DNA of 32,975 nucleotides from a virus, in the IMG/VR virus record IMGVR_UViG_3300012005_000031, positions 1-32,975 of that record, one strand, 5' to 3'. Each line of letters starts with the position of its first letter. Position 1 is the stretch's first letter. The position numbers were made by a program, and so were the translations under genes. Under the pieces are notes generated by a model. It made no database searches. It was given only the letters and a program-made list of their open reading frames with translations, and was not told where the DNA came from. Shown one piece after another: positions 17,681-23,703 of this stretch.

Positions 17681-17714
17681 TGGTCTAAGACTATTATATA
17701 TCAATCTTAGACCA
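17681..17714 (-). terminator. 10-bp hairpin with a TATAAT in its loop
   Basis: TGGTCTAAGA (17681-17690) pairs perfectly with TCTTAGACCA (17705-17714). The 14-nt loop on the minus strand reads TTGATATATAATAG, including a -10 hexamer. It follows the stop of the 17724 gene and precedes the exonuclease gene. No T tract follows, so it may act as regulator, mRNA stabiliser or terminator. Confidence 0.4.
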
Positions 17715-17723
17715 ACTGGAATA

Positions 17724-18251
17724 TCAATGCAGATGGCTAGAGAAAACTTCGGATGAGAATTTTGATTGATTGCTACCAGCCGGATAGAGGCTATCGCTAG
17801 AACCAGCCAAGGTTCCTTGGTGCAAAACGACATAGAACACTCCCTTCTTTGGAGCTCCTGTCAATGCTTCCTCCAGGTCTTCAGCGTTCTGACAATCCAT
17901 GAACTGAATGACTGGAACTGGAATGTAATCATCTGGAGCGCTAGCTTCAGAGATCGAGACAAATGGAATCAGGAAATAGTGTTCTGGATACTGATGAGAG
18001 AACAAGCTAAATGCCTTGACTGCAACTCGAGCTTCATCCATGCTCTCCATCATGATCGTTCCTCTTTGAGGATCAAAAGATCCGGGAAGAGGGGTTGGAC
18101 GACCATCCAACATGATTCCAGCTTGAAGAGGTCCTTCTAGCTCCAGCTTACCATCGGACATCTCTGCATCCTCGGCATTGACCATGACGATCAAGCTTGG
18201 TACTTCAAGGATCTTCTTCATCATTTCTTCTGAATTAATTTGCGTTGCCAT
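17724..18251 (-). CDS. Unknown protein (175 aa)
   Basis: AGAGAGG lies upstream of the ATG at 18251. The sequence reads as a mixed alpha/beta soluble protein (SLIVMVNAED, YFLIPFVSISE, VFYVVLHQG) with a Ser-rich C-terminus. The end of the middle part, DCQNAEDLEEALTGAPKKG, resembles the C-terminal region of SseB-like proteins, but I would not assign the family. It is followed by a hairpin. Confidence 0.75.
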   Translation of the reverse strand: MATQINSEEMMKKILEVPSLIVMVNAEDAEMSDGKLELEGPLQAGIMLDGRPTPLPGSFDPQRGTIMMESMDEARVAVKAFSLFSHQYPEHYFLIPFVSISEASAPDDYIPVPVIQFMDCQNAEDLEEALTGAPKKGVFYVVLHQGTLAGSSDSLYPAGSNQSKFSSEVFSSHLH

Positions 18252-18266
18252 GGAATACCTCTCTGG

Positions 18267-18548
18267 TTATATTGAAAATTGTTTACGGATGTTATCCATC
18301 TTTCGTTGCACTTCAACTTCAAGAACTTTTGACGTCACCGACTCTATACGATCGACTAAATCATTGGCGGTAATTCCAAGAGCTTTAGCTATTGCGATCC
18401 CAGAAGCAAAGCTCAAAGATTGAGTGCCACCCTCGATCTTACTTAAAGCGGTGGTAGAGAGACCACTTAACGCAGCCAGATCTTTGGCGGTTATACCTCT
18501 AACTTTTCTAGCTTCGCTAATCGCAAATCCAATTTGAATATTTTTCAT
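18267..18548 (-). CDS. XRE-type helix-turn-helix regulator
   Basis: 93 residues. Residues about 8-62 form a Cro/CI-type HTH: FAISEARKVRGITAKDLAAL is helices 1-2, SGLSTTALSKIEGG the recognition helix, and LSFASGIAIAKALGI the following helix. The C-terminal 30 residues could be a coiled-coil dimer interface. It probably represses nearby early promoters; a 10-bp palindrome at 18941-18961 is a possible but unproven operator. The ATG at 18548 is weakly preceded by GGTGA. Confidence 0.85.
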   Translation of the reverse strand: MKNIQIGFAISEARKVRGITAKDLAALSGLSTTALSKIEGGTQSLSFASGIAIAKALGITANDLVDRIESVTSKVLEVEVQRKMDNIRKQFSI

Positions 18549-18550
18549 AG

Positions 18551-18622
18551 CTATTCACCATACATCCACATAGGCCAATTGGCATTACTAATCTGACGGA
18601 GTCTGTCCTTGATTTGCTTCAC
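18551..18622 (-). CDS. Very small ORF (23 aa)
   Basis: GTG at 18620-18622 overlaps the TGA of the 18619 gene (GTGA), and the frame runs 23 residues (KQIKDRLRQISN ... MWMYGE) to a TAG two bases before the HTH start. Coupling on both sides suggests translation. However, the sequence at its start repeats the end of the upstream gene (GATTTGCTTCA twice), so it could be a duplication artefact. Confidence 0.3.
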   Translation of the reverse strand: MKQIKDRLRQISNANWPMWMYGE

Positions 18623-18789
18623 TTGATTTGCTTCATTTGAGCTTCAGCCTCCACCCGCTTTGCTTGTGGCTTTCCGTATGGATCAGAGACTACGTCCTGG
18701 ATGATGTAGTGAACGACATCATTTTGCAGCTCTCTATAGATCAAGAGAAGTTTCTTAACTTCTTCAGCATGGCCTCGATTAGCTCTCAT
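18619..18789 (-). CDS. Small charged helical protein (56 aa)
   Basis: The ATG at 18789 overlaps the TGA of the upstream membrane peptide (ATGA), preferred to a TTG at 18819 that would lie inside that peptide gene. 56 residues, basic and helical (MRANRGHAEEVKKLLLIYREL ... KRVEAEAQMKQIK is a composite of its ends). No family recognised. Confidence 0.55.
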   Translation of the reverse strand: MRANRGHAEEVKKLLLIYRELQNDVVHYIIQDVVSDPYGKPQAKRVEAEAQMKQIK

Positions 18790-18893
18790 ATGTAATATGT
18801 AGCTGCCAAGGCAACCCAAGATAAGACGTTGATCGCAACTACGTAAAGGTTATACTTTAAGGTTTTCATTTGATCGTTGATCAGATTAGCCAT
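18786..18893 (-). CDS. Small membrane peptide (35 aa), near-leaderless
   Basis: ATG at 18893, 35 residues with one transmembrane helix (YNLYVVAINVLSWVALAATY). A near-consensus promoter ends 9 nt before the ATG, so the transcript would start at or within a few bases of the start codon; there is no Shine-Dalgarno site. Its stop overlaps the start of the 56-aa gene. Confidence 0.55.
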   Translation of the reverse strand: MANLINDQMKTLKYNLYVVAINVLSWVALAATYYI

Positions 18894-18901
18894 GATGAGT
18901 T

Positions 18902-18930
18902 ATTATATCCCACCATGGCTAGGTTGTAAA
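18902..18930 (-). promoter_or_regulatory. Near-consensus sigma70 promoter
   Basis: TTTACA (18925-18930), 17-nt spacer, TATAAT (18902-18907). It faces the 35-aa membrane peptide, the 56-aa gene and the HTH gene, a likely early operon. Confidence 0.75.
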
Positions 18931-18940
18931 CAAGTTATTT

Positions 18941-18961
18941 TGCCACGTCAATGACGTGGCA
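18941..18961. promoter_or_regulatory. 10-bp palindrome (operator or terminator stem)
   Basis: TGCCACGTCA, one base, TGACGTGGCA. It lies between the stop of the 18969 gene and the -35 of the promoter at 18902. No T tract follows, so an operator is as likely as a terminator. Confidence 0.4.
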
Positions 18962-18968
18962 TTACTCG

Positions 18969-19253
18969 TCAGACAACAGCTACCTTAGCTCGAGCCTCAT
19001 CCCTCATAACGACGCTCAACGCTTTTGCTGCATGACGATCTTCGATCATCTGGGTAGCTGTGTCTTTCATCTTCCTAACGTTCCATTGCAGCTTATAAAG
19101 CTGTGGATCATTCTTACGGTTTGCGTCCTTGACCTCTTGCTTTGTGATGCGGATCTTTTCGGACAAGTCCTTATACTCAGCCTTCCAATTAGCTACAAAG
19201 TCCAGGTAGGTTTGACGGTCGGTAAAGCTAAATTTTGCTGCGTTCATTTTCAT
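18969..19253 (-). CDS. Unknown helical protein (92-94 aa)
   Basis: Two starts are possible, ATG at 19253 or at 19247 (GGAG is 8 nt before the second, which is better). The product is a highly charged helical protein (KEKIRITKQEV-like stretches, KLQWNVRKMKDTAT), perhaps a coiled coil. It overlaps the end of the 19228 gene by about 20-26 bp. No family recognised. Confidence 0.75.
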   Translation of the reverse strand: MKMNAAKFSFTDRQTYLDFVANWKAEYKDLSEKIRITKQEVKDANRKNDPQLYKLQWNVRKMKDTATQMIEDRHAAKALSVVMRDEARAKVAVV

Positions 19254-19623
19254 TCTCCAGTTTAGGTTGGGTGCTACGTACTACAAAGGGTGCATTGCGT
19301 TTATTAAACTTCGACGTGGCTGAGAGCCACTTATTCCAATCAATCTCAATCGGGGAGTCAGGTGCTAATGGGTCAATCACAAGCTCCTCTGGAGTAAAAA
19401 GATCTCCTTCGGTAGGCGTGCAATTTCCATTAGCATTCTTCACACCGTCAAGCTCATGCTCGCCGAGGATGGAGTATGCCTTACCGCTCCAAAAGATATT
19501 GACGCGGTCCTCAGCCCAAGCCATGCTAAAAGAATGTTCGACCAATCCTTCTATCTTACTGTCAGCATGGCGTCGAATAACTACTCGAATCGGAAGAAAC
19601 CGTTCGAGACGAGGGTCAATCAT
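19228..19623 (-). CDS. Unknown protein (131 aa)
   Basis: The ATG at 19623, overlapping the TGA of the PTH2-like gene, has an excellent GGAGGAAA site; the GTG at 19635 is less likely. The protein reads as a compact beta-rich domain (LPIRVVIRRHADSKIEG, VNIFWSGKAYSI) with an acidic middle. It is in a run of overlapping genes, 19964 to 18969. No family recognised. Confidence 0.75.
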   Translation of the reverse strand: MIDPRLERFLPIRVVIRRHADSKIEGLVEHSFSMAWAEDRVNIFWSGKAYSILGEHELDGVKNANGNCTPTEGDLFTPEELVIDPLAPDSPIEIDWNKWLSATSKFNKRNAPFVVRSTQPKLENENERSKI

Positions 19624-19898
19624 GATTTCCTCCACATAGAATAATTAGCAAAGATGCCTCGTTTTTCCTCAGTGATTGGCTCACAAGCAAAGGCGGTGAG
19701 ACCCCAGTCGCAATAAGGCTCGTGGAATTCACACGCGGTGATGCCGTTTGATTGAGCTTTGAAAAGAGCTCGCTCAAGCGCTTCTTTATTTTTTACTTCG
19801 AGGAAGACGAAACTAGGATGTCCGTGAGAACTTCCGTATTGAGTACCCAGTACGTAGGTCGCATGGGAGGCTTGGATAGCCTGTTGACTGATGGGCAA
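19620..19898 (-). CDS. PTH2-like peptidyl-tRNA hydrolase domain, 5' end interrupted
   Basis: The frame is open from 19946 to 19620; the first usable bacterial start is TTG at 19898 (92 residues). The sequence upstream of it, YIFIRTDLPISQQAIQASHA, matches the PTH2 N-terminus (R-T-D-L then a helix ending in HA), and the C-terminal ITACEFHEPYCDWGLTAFA fits the strand with E/D-P and the final TA-A segment. PTH2 releases tRNA from stalled peptidyl-tRNA. An ATG with a strong ribosome site at 19964 is in the same frame, but a TAA (19947-19949) follows after five codons. The gene is either decayed at its start, uses a non-standard start, or is read through. Confidence 0.6.
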   Translation of the reverse strand: MPISQQAIQASHATYVLGTQYGSSHGHPSFVFLEVKNKEALERALFKAQSNGITACEFHEPYCDWGLTAFACEPITEEKRGIFANYSMWRKS

Positions 19899-19991
19899 AT
19901 CAGTGCGAATGAAGATGTACGCCCAGTATTGTTTCGGTTCAGCTACTTACGTGTGTGGCAACATGATGTTTCCTTTGTTAATATACAACGG

Positions 19992-20363
19992 TTAAATTTT
20001 CTTTAAAGCATTGAGTAAAGGAATCGTGCTTCCTACTCCAGTTTCAAAATGCTTCCATAAATCCATTAACGCATCATAATTGAGTTTAATCCAATCTTTG
20101 ATATCTTCAATTTCTGATTCTTTAAGCTTTACTGACTTTGGAGTTAAAACTCTTGGTTCTTTATCGATGTTAATTACAAAATTATCAGATGAAAATTTCC
20201 CCTTAACATTTGACGCTTTAATTCTTGGTCCGTGTTGACCACCAACTTCTCCCATCCAAATAACAACGGATAGTCCAGTATCTCCAGGAGCAAGATTAGC
20301 CATCTCCATCATGGGAGCTGCTAAAATTTGTTCCTCGGTCATCAAAAGTTCATCAATTAACAT
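19992..20363 (-). CDS. Unknown protein (123 aa), possibly leaderless
   Basis: ATG at 20363 is preceded within 5 nt by TATAAATA and has no Shine-Dalgarno site. The core (GLSVVIWMGEVGGQHGPRIKASNVKG ... DWIKLNYDALMDLWKHFE, shown here as two separated ends) recalls a family of about 100-residue bacterial proteins sometimes found next to toxin-antitoxin genes, but no function is established. The middle holds a DNF.V motif and the C-terminal helix pair is well conserved in those relatives by my recollection. Confidence 0.7.
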   Translation of the reverse strand: MLIDELLMTEEQILAAPMMEMANLAPGDTGLSVVIWMGEVGGQHGPRIKASNVKGKFSSDNFVINIDKEPRVLTPKSVKLKESEIEDIKDWIKLNYDALMDLWKHFETGVGSTIPLLNALKKI

Positions 20364-20368
20364 GATAA

Positions 20369-20376
20369 TATTTATA
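20369..20376 (-). promoter_or_regulatory. T4-like late promoter box at a start codon
   Basis: TATAAATA on the minus strand, 5 nt before the ATG at 20363; transcription from it would produce an essentially leaderless mRNA. Confidence 0.45.
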
Positions 20377-20382
20377 AAGTCT

Positions 20383-20441
20383 CCCGGTACAGACTTTCAC
20401 TGACGCTCTTTCGAGTCCGGTTATTCGGTTACCCTACCGGG
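20383..20441 (-). ncRNA. Structured leader or decayed tRNA
   Basis: CCCGGTA and TACCGGG (20383-20389 with 20435-20441) form a 7-bp acceptor-like helix that encloses about 45 nt with CCGG/CCG pairs but no T loop. It lies between a promoter (20469-20496) and the 20363 gene, so it would be in the mRNA leader. Confidence 0.3.
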
Positions 20442-20468
20442 TTCTTTTCTGTGTAATGACTAGATTGA

Positions 20469-20496
20469 ATTATATCAGGTTCTCAAAGAAAGTAAA
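20469..20496 (-). promoter_or_regulatory. Sigma70-like promoter
   Basis: TTTACT (20491-20496), 16-nt spacer, TATAAT (20469-20474) on the minus strand, directly after the 20500 gene. Confidence 0.5.
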
Positions 20497-20499
20497 CAA

Positions 20500-21180
20500 C
20501 TATTTGCGGTGACGGAAAGATTGTTTAACATCAAATCCATGTTGAACTACCTTCTCCTTGTCTGATATCACCGTTGGTGGCTGTAGATCTGGAGAATCCT
20601 TCATCTTGTTGAGAATGAAGTAGCTTAGATCCTGGTATAGCTGTTCGGCGGTCATCAAGCTCGGGAACCCTAAAGATGATAGGATCGGACAATTTCCATC
20701 AATCGTGACTTTAACGTACTTATGGTATTGTTCAACATGATTAACAACAAACACCGGGTGACCGATCTTTTTAGAAAGATCGGTCAAGCTACCAAACTCA
20801 ATACCCCAATCGCGGTGTAAACGGTAAGTATCTGGTTTTACCAAGTGTGAATGTTTATCCTTGATAAAAACTTCCCAGTTATCTGGGTTTCCTGCAAGAG
20901 GAGTAGTGTTAATCAACAGATAAGGTTTACCGCAAACAACCAGGGTCTTAAAACCCCAATTTTCACTTCGAAAATTGTACGGGTTATCTTTGTGAACGAA
21001 CCCAGGATATAGATTAGGAAAATTTTTGACCTCTACTTGAAGGTCCCTGAGGTATGAGTATCCTCCAATTTCTTCCAATTCTCCGATCCTACGACGATCA
21101 TAGACGATCTTAGGATCTCCACCACCGTAAAGGTGAGGAATGTAGTCATAGTAATCTTTGAGCTTCGAGATGATTTTCAT
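20500..21180 (-). CDS. Conserved phage protein of unknown function (226 aa)
   Basis: ATG at 21180. The N-terminal half (YYDYIPHLYGGGDPKIVYDR) and the C-terminal DKEKVVQHGFDVKQSFRHRK are patterns I recall from conserved hypothetical proteins of other large phages, where they are annotated without function. A mixed alpha/beta domain with aromatic clusters. The terminal segment is basic and may bind nucleic acid. The start has only a distant AGGT site, so expression may be modest. It lies between the interrupted tRNA and a promoter. Confidence 0.75.
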   Translation of the reverse strand: MKIISKLKDYYDYIPHLYGGGDPKIVYDRRRIGELEEIGGYSYLRDLQVEVKNFPNLYPGFVHKDNPYNFRSENWGFKTLVVCGKPYLLINTTPLAGNPDNWEVFIKDKHSHLVKPDTYRLHRDWGIEFGSLTDLSKKIGHPVFVVNHVEQYHKYVKVTIDGNCPILSSLGFPSLMTAEQLYQDLSYFILNKMKDSPDLQPPTVISDKEKVVQHGFDVKQSFRHRK

Positions 21181-21211
21181 AATTCTATTTACCTATTGTT
21201 AACAGGAAGGA

Positions 21212-21397
21212 GCGGGTGGATTGGAATCGAACCAACTGCCTCTGGGTTATTAGCCCAGCGCTCTAGACTCAAGGTGCTTCATTGTTGGATTCGGTAACGT
21301 AAACTCCGACTCCTCTAATTACGATCACTTTAATGCCAAGGTCCTATCTATTCGGTGATCAGCCGATCCTTTAACCTTACCAATGAGCTACACCCGC
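21212..21397 (-). tRNA. tRNA interrupted by a 112-nt insertion in the D loop (Ile AAT?)
   Basis: Acceptor GCGGGTG/CACCCGC, 8-9 TA, D stem GCTC/GAGC, anticodon stem CTGGG/CCCAG enclosing CTAATAA (AAT), T arm GTTGG-TTCGATT-CCAAT. Every arm is canonical if 21266-21377 is removed, leaving a 74-nt tRNA. Only the D loop is split (ATTGGTA before the insertion, TA after). A34 in AAT is rare in bacteria. Confidence 0.72.
21266..21377 (-). other. 112-nt structured insertion within a tRNA
   Basis: On the minus strand the ends pair (AAGGT with ACCTT), and inside are GATCAC/GTGATC with a 26-nt loop and an 8-bp stem with one mismatch, GGAGTCGG/CCGAATCC, with an 11-nt loop. The three-helix layout suggests an intron-like or autonomous structured RNA. 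It shows no group I or group II core that I can identify and no ORF. Confidence 0.55.
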
Positions 21398-21406
21398 ATG
21401 CACAGA

Positions 21407-21637
21407 TCAAAATAAAATTTCATATTTGGTAATAACGCCGTCTTTGTCCTTAAGGAAAAGTTGTTTACCGTTATCATGTTCGACGATGATGCTTTCATAA
21501 AGGCGGAGTGCGTTCTTCAGGACTTCGGCGTACGAGGCCGCCTCTGTCTTCTCCTTTAGCTTATTCAGTCTTTCGAAAGACTTCTCGGGCAATTCGAGTT
21601 GTACCCTAGTCGTCTTTGGAGGTTTAAAGTTTGGCAT
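21407..21637 (-). CDS. Ribbon-helix-helix (CopG/Arc-like) protein (76 aa)
   Basis: ATG at 21637 with AAGGA 6 nt upstream; a TTG just before it is not needed. Residues about 9-50 fit the RHH fold: RVQLELPEKSFERLNKLKEK is a beta strand followed by helix A, ASYAEVLKNALRLYESI is helix B. The C-terminal 25 residues (KQLFLKDKDGVITKYEILF) form a predicted beta hairpin seen in several RHH regulators. Probable dimeric DNA-binding repressor. It lies next to the interrupted tRNA. Confidence 0.75.
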   Translation of the reverse strand: MPNFKPPKTTRVQLELPEKSFERLNKLKEKTEAASYAEVLKNALRLYESIIVEHDNGKQLFLKDKDGVITKYEILF

Positions 21638-21655
21638 CAATATCCTTAAATATCG

Positions 21656-21841
21656 TTAGCCCTTGAGACGAGGATGATCTGGTCCCTTGGTGATCTTGAA
21701 CTTCCAGTCCTTTGAAGCTACTTCCTTGTCAGCTTCATCAATCCCAGCATCTGCGTTCAGCTGGGTGCGAACCTTCTTCAGCTCTTGCTTGTTATCAGCA
21801 AACTGATCTTTCGTTCCTGTGATCTGCCAAATTTTCTTCAT
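21656..21841 (-). CDS. Small unknown protein (61 aa)
   Basis: ATG at 21841 with GGAGG about 9 nt upstream. The product is hydrophilic and lysine-rich (KKIWQITGTKDQFADNKQEL at the start, FKITKGPDHPRLKG at the end). No motif. It lies 18 bp upstream of the RHH gene. Confidence 0.65.
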   Translation of the reverse strand: MKKIWQITGTKDQFADNKQELKKVRTQLNADAGIDEADKEVASKDWKFKITKGPDHPRLKG

Positions 21842-21877
21842 CGGGTAATCCTCCAAAAGATTATTATATACTAAAAA

Positions 21878-22126
21878 TTAGACATTTACTATTGTCATGG
21901 GACTATCGTCATGAGAATGCTTATAGGGTGTATAGACCACGCCACCCTTGATGATCCCATGAAATTCACGACCAGTCTTAACGTAAAATGGCAAGAAGCG
22001 AAGCTTGCGCACTATCTTAAAGAATCCAGAAACTCCGCCGTCCATGCGATTATCTATCTGGTTACGGTTCAACCACGTTGGCTTGCATGGTCCTTCATAG
22101 TACGGCACGTTGCTCTTCAGTATCAT
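21878..22126 (-). CDS. Small unknown basic protein (82 aa)
   Basis: A strong GGAGG precedes the ATG at 22126. The 82-residue product has a central KLRFLPFYVKTGREFHGIIKG run that looks like a small beta domain, and an aromatic start (YYEGPCKPTW). The gene overlaps the end of the 22095 gene by 32 bp in another frame. No family recognised. Confidence 0.65.
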   Translation of the reverse strand: MILKSNVPYYEGPCKPTWLNRNQIDNRMDGGVSGFFKIVRKLRFLPFYVKTGREFHGIIKGGVVYTPYKHSHDDSPMTIVNV

Positions 22127-22298
22127 TTTTAACCTCCATCATCCGATCATTGAAATGTCGCATGCGCTTGCGAGCATCTGTAGAAAATTCATCTTGTAGC
22201 CGAAGGCGGGCCATAGGTGTATCAAAAGCTCCTTGGAAGGCCGCAAAGGCATCCTTCCACTCTTCCAACATCTCAGCTGTAATTCTTACGTTCTTCAT
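22095..22298 (-). CDS. Small unknown helical protein (67 aa)
   Basis: ATG at 22298 with GGAGC upstream. It is fully helical in appearance (TAEMLEEWKDAFAAFQGAF, RMRHFNDRMMEVKND). Its start lies inside the end of the 22273 gene and its end overlaps the 22126 gene, part of a chain of overlapping genes. Confidence 0.65.
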   Translation of the reverse strand: MKNVRITAEMLEEWKDAFAAFQGAFDTPMARLRLQDEFSTDARKRMRHFNDRMMEVKNDTEEQRAVL

Positions 22299-22536
22299 GA
22301 GTCAAGCTCCGATAGATAAAAGATTGTTGACGGTTCTTCATAAGCCAATGGTAGATCTTTGCTGATAAGTAAAAGCGATGTCCGGTCCTAGCGTAATAGA
22401 ACTTCAACCCGCCTTTGATGCCATCAAAAACAAACACACAATACTTACAGTCTCCTTCTCTAGGAAAAAACCTCGTGTCAAACAAGATAAATGTTGACAT
22501 GATCGAGGAGAAGAAAAATGCAACTACTTTAGTCAT
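22273..22536 (-). CDS. Unknown protein with N-terminal hydrophobic segment (87 aa)
   Basis: The ATG at 22536, overlapping the stop of the zinc-finger gene (ATGACTAA) with AGGAAA upstream, is preferred over the in-frame ATG at 22668, which lies deep inside the zinc-finger gene. Residues 3-20 (KVVAFFFSSIMSTFILF) are hydrophobic, a possible membrane anchor or signal; the remainder is aromatic and basic. No family recognised. Confidence 0.6.
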   Translation of the reverse strand: MTKVVAFFFSSIMSTFILFDTRFFPREGDCKYCVFVFDGIKGGLKFYYARTGHRFYLSAKIYHWLMKNRQQSFIYRSLTHEERKNYS

Positions 22537-22741
22537 TGTGATATTTTCCTGTTCCTTTACATCGCTTGCAAGTTTGGATCTCATCAGAGTCAGGACTACC
22601 GATGGAATAATCAACGCACTTCCCAGCACCTTCACAGGTCGGACAGACGTCTTTTTTCTTATCGTCAAGAATCCTTGTTAGTGAATCAAGCAAGATATCA
22701 AGTGCTAGAGGAGCATCTTTCTTCTTAATTCGATTTTTCAT
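22529..22741 (-). CDS. DnaJ-like zinc-finger protein (70 aa)
   Basis: 70 residues; AAGGC precedes the ATG at 22741, which overlaps the previous stop (ATGA). Two CxxCxGxG motifs, CPTCEGAG and CKRCKGTG, are the hallmark of the DnaJ cysteine-rich domain and form one zinc site. No J domain or substrate-binding domain is present. Small stand-alone versions are common in phages and may act in protein folding or nucleic acid binding. Confidence 0.8.
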   Translation of the reverse strand: MKNRIKKKDAPLALDILLDSLTRILDDKKKDVCPTCEGAGKCVDYSIGSPDSDEIQTCKRCKGTGKYHND

Positions 22742-23091
22742 GATTGCCTTAGTACACTCAATAAGTTTTTTTGAGCATGAACATAAATCATGCTCAACTC
22801 ATCTTCAGCCATTTGATGTTCTTCAAATGCTCCGTTGATAAGATCAACGGAGTAAGAGATAGATTCTTTTGTAAGCTTCAGAAATTCATGCATCGTGATG
22901 AATGTTTCACTAGGAGAATCTTTGCGTCGTTTCCAGGTCACGTACACAAGAATTGATCCTTCTCTGAAGCTGAAGTATAGAGGAGGGGACTCTTGATCCT
23001 TGGGATCAAGAAATGCTCCAGCCGAATCTCCTCTCGAACGCCCTATGTCTAGGCCGAGTTCACGACAATGATTTAAGAATTGTTTTTTCAT
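22738..23091 (-). CDS. Unknown protein (117 aa)
   Basis: Starts at the ATG at 23091, overlapping the stop of the 23088 gene. It looks like a small alpha/beta domain (LYFSFREGSILVYVTWKRRK, then helices to the end). No motif. It is the third gene in the 23637-21878 chain, where nearly all genes overlap by 4-32 bp. Confidence 0.72.
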   Translation of the reverse strand: MKKQFLNHCRELGLDIGRSRGDSAGAFLDPKDQESPPLYFSFREGSILVYVTWKRRKDSPSETFITMHEFLKLTKESISYSVDLINGAFEEHQMAEDELSMIYVHAQKNLLSVLRQS

Positions 23092-23273
23092 GATAAGCGG
23101 TCCAGTTCATGTTGAACAACAGCAGCGCGACGATTTGCTTCTTCGGCGAATGGCTCTGTAGGAGTGCGCAGAAAATTGAGCTGTAACAGCTGGTGTTGAA
23201 GACGCTTAGTGAGAGCTAACTTAGCGTGCTGATACCGGAGGTTCTGCAGATAATTTGTAAGCTTGGTAAACAT
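23088..23273 (-). CDS. Small basic helical protein (61 aa)
   Basis: ATG at 23273, with AAGGAGAAGGAA directly upstream, is favoured over the ATG at 23288 that contains this site in its coding sequence. Basic, Leu/Gln-rich helices (NLRYQHAKLALTKRLQHQ). No family recognised. Confidence 0.65.
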   Translation of the reverse strand: MFTKLTNYLQNLRYQHAKLALTKRLQHQLLQLNFLRTPTEPFAEEANRRAAVVQHELDRLS

Positions 23274-23346
23274 TTCCTTCTCCTTCATTGATGGGGACGG
23301 TGTGCGAATGATTCATTGTATCAAGACTGAGCCGTCTTGTACACAA

Positions 23347-23637
23347 CTATTTTTGAGATGCGCGAAGCCGAGTAAGCTCGCTAACGTCGGTGTCAAGCTT
23401 TGATTGCAGCTCGGAGATGATTGAGCGATGAATCTCAATTTGAGCGAGAGTAACTTGGTTAAGCTCCTCCAACTTTGTGATACGATCTTTGGTCAAGTAG
23501 GTGAGCGGCTCATTCTTTACCGAGTCTGGAATAGGCTTCTTTTCTTCAGCCAAGACGTGCTCCTTGATTGACTTGATGATAGCCTCGTATTGTTCTACTG
23601 AATGAATCTGTGGATCTTTGCGGATATGGTCGAACAT
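23347..23637 (-). CDS. Coiled-coil protein (96 aa)
   Basis: AAGGT precedes the ATG at 23637. The C-terminal half (LEELNQVTLAQIEIHRSI, then LQSKLDTDVSELTRL) has heptad spacing typical of a coiled coil, so oligomerisation is likely. It is the first gene behind the strong promoter at 23668 and starts the small-gene operon that runs down to about 21.4 kb. Confidence 0.72.
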   Translation of the reverse strand: MFDHIRKDPQIHSVEQYEAIIKSIKEHVLAEEKKPIPDSVKNEPLTYLTKDRITKLEELNQVTLAQIEIHRSIISELQSKLDTDVSELTRLRASQK

Positions 23638-23667
23638 AACGTACCTTAACGCTGCTCAAAGAAGATC

Positions 23668-23696
23668 ATTATAACATCAACTATCTGTTAAGTAAA
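23668..23696 (-). promoter_or_regulatory. Sigma70-like early promoter
   Basis: TTTACT (23691-23696), 17-nt spacer, TATAAT (23668-23673) on the minus strand, in the gap between the tail fibre gene and the small early-type genes. Confidence 0.7.
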
Positions 23697-23703
23697 CAAA
23701 AAC

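Noticed and set aside
21266-21377. Group I intron in the interrupted tRNA
   Set aside because: No recognisable P/Q/R/S core, no U before the 5' end with a G-ending 3' end, and the size is too small; kept as a structured insertion of unknown type.
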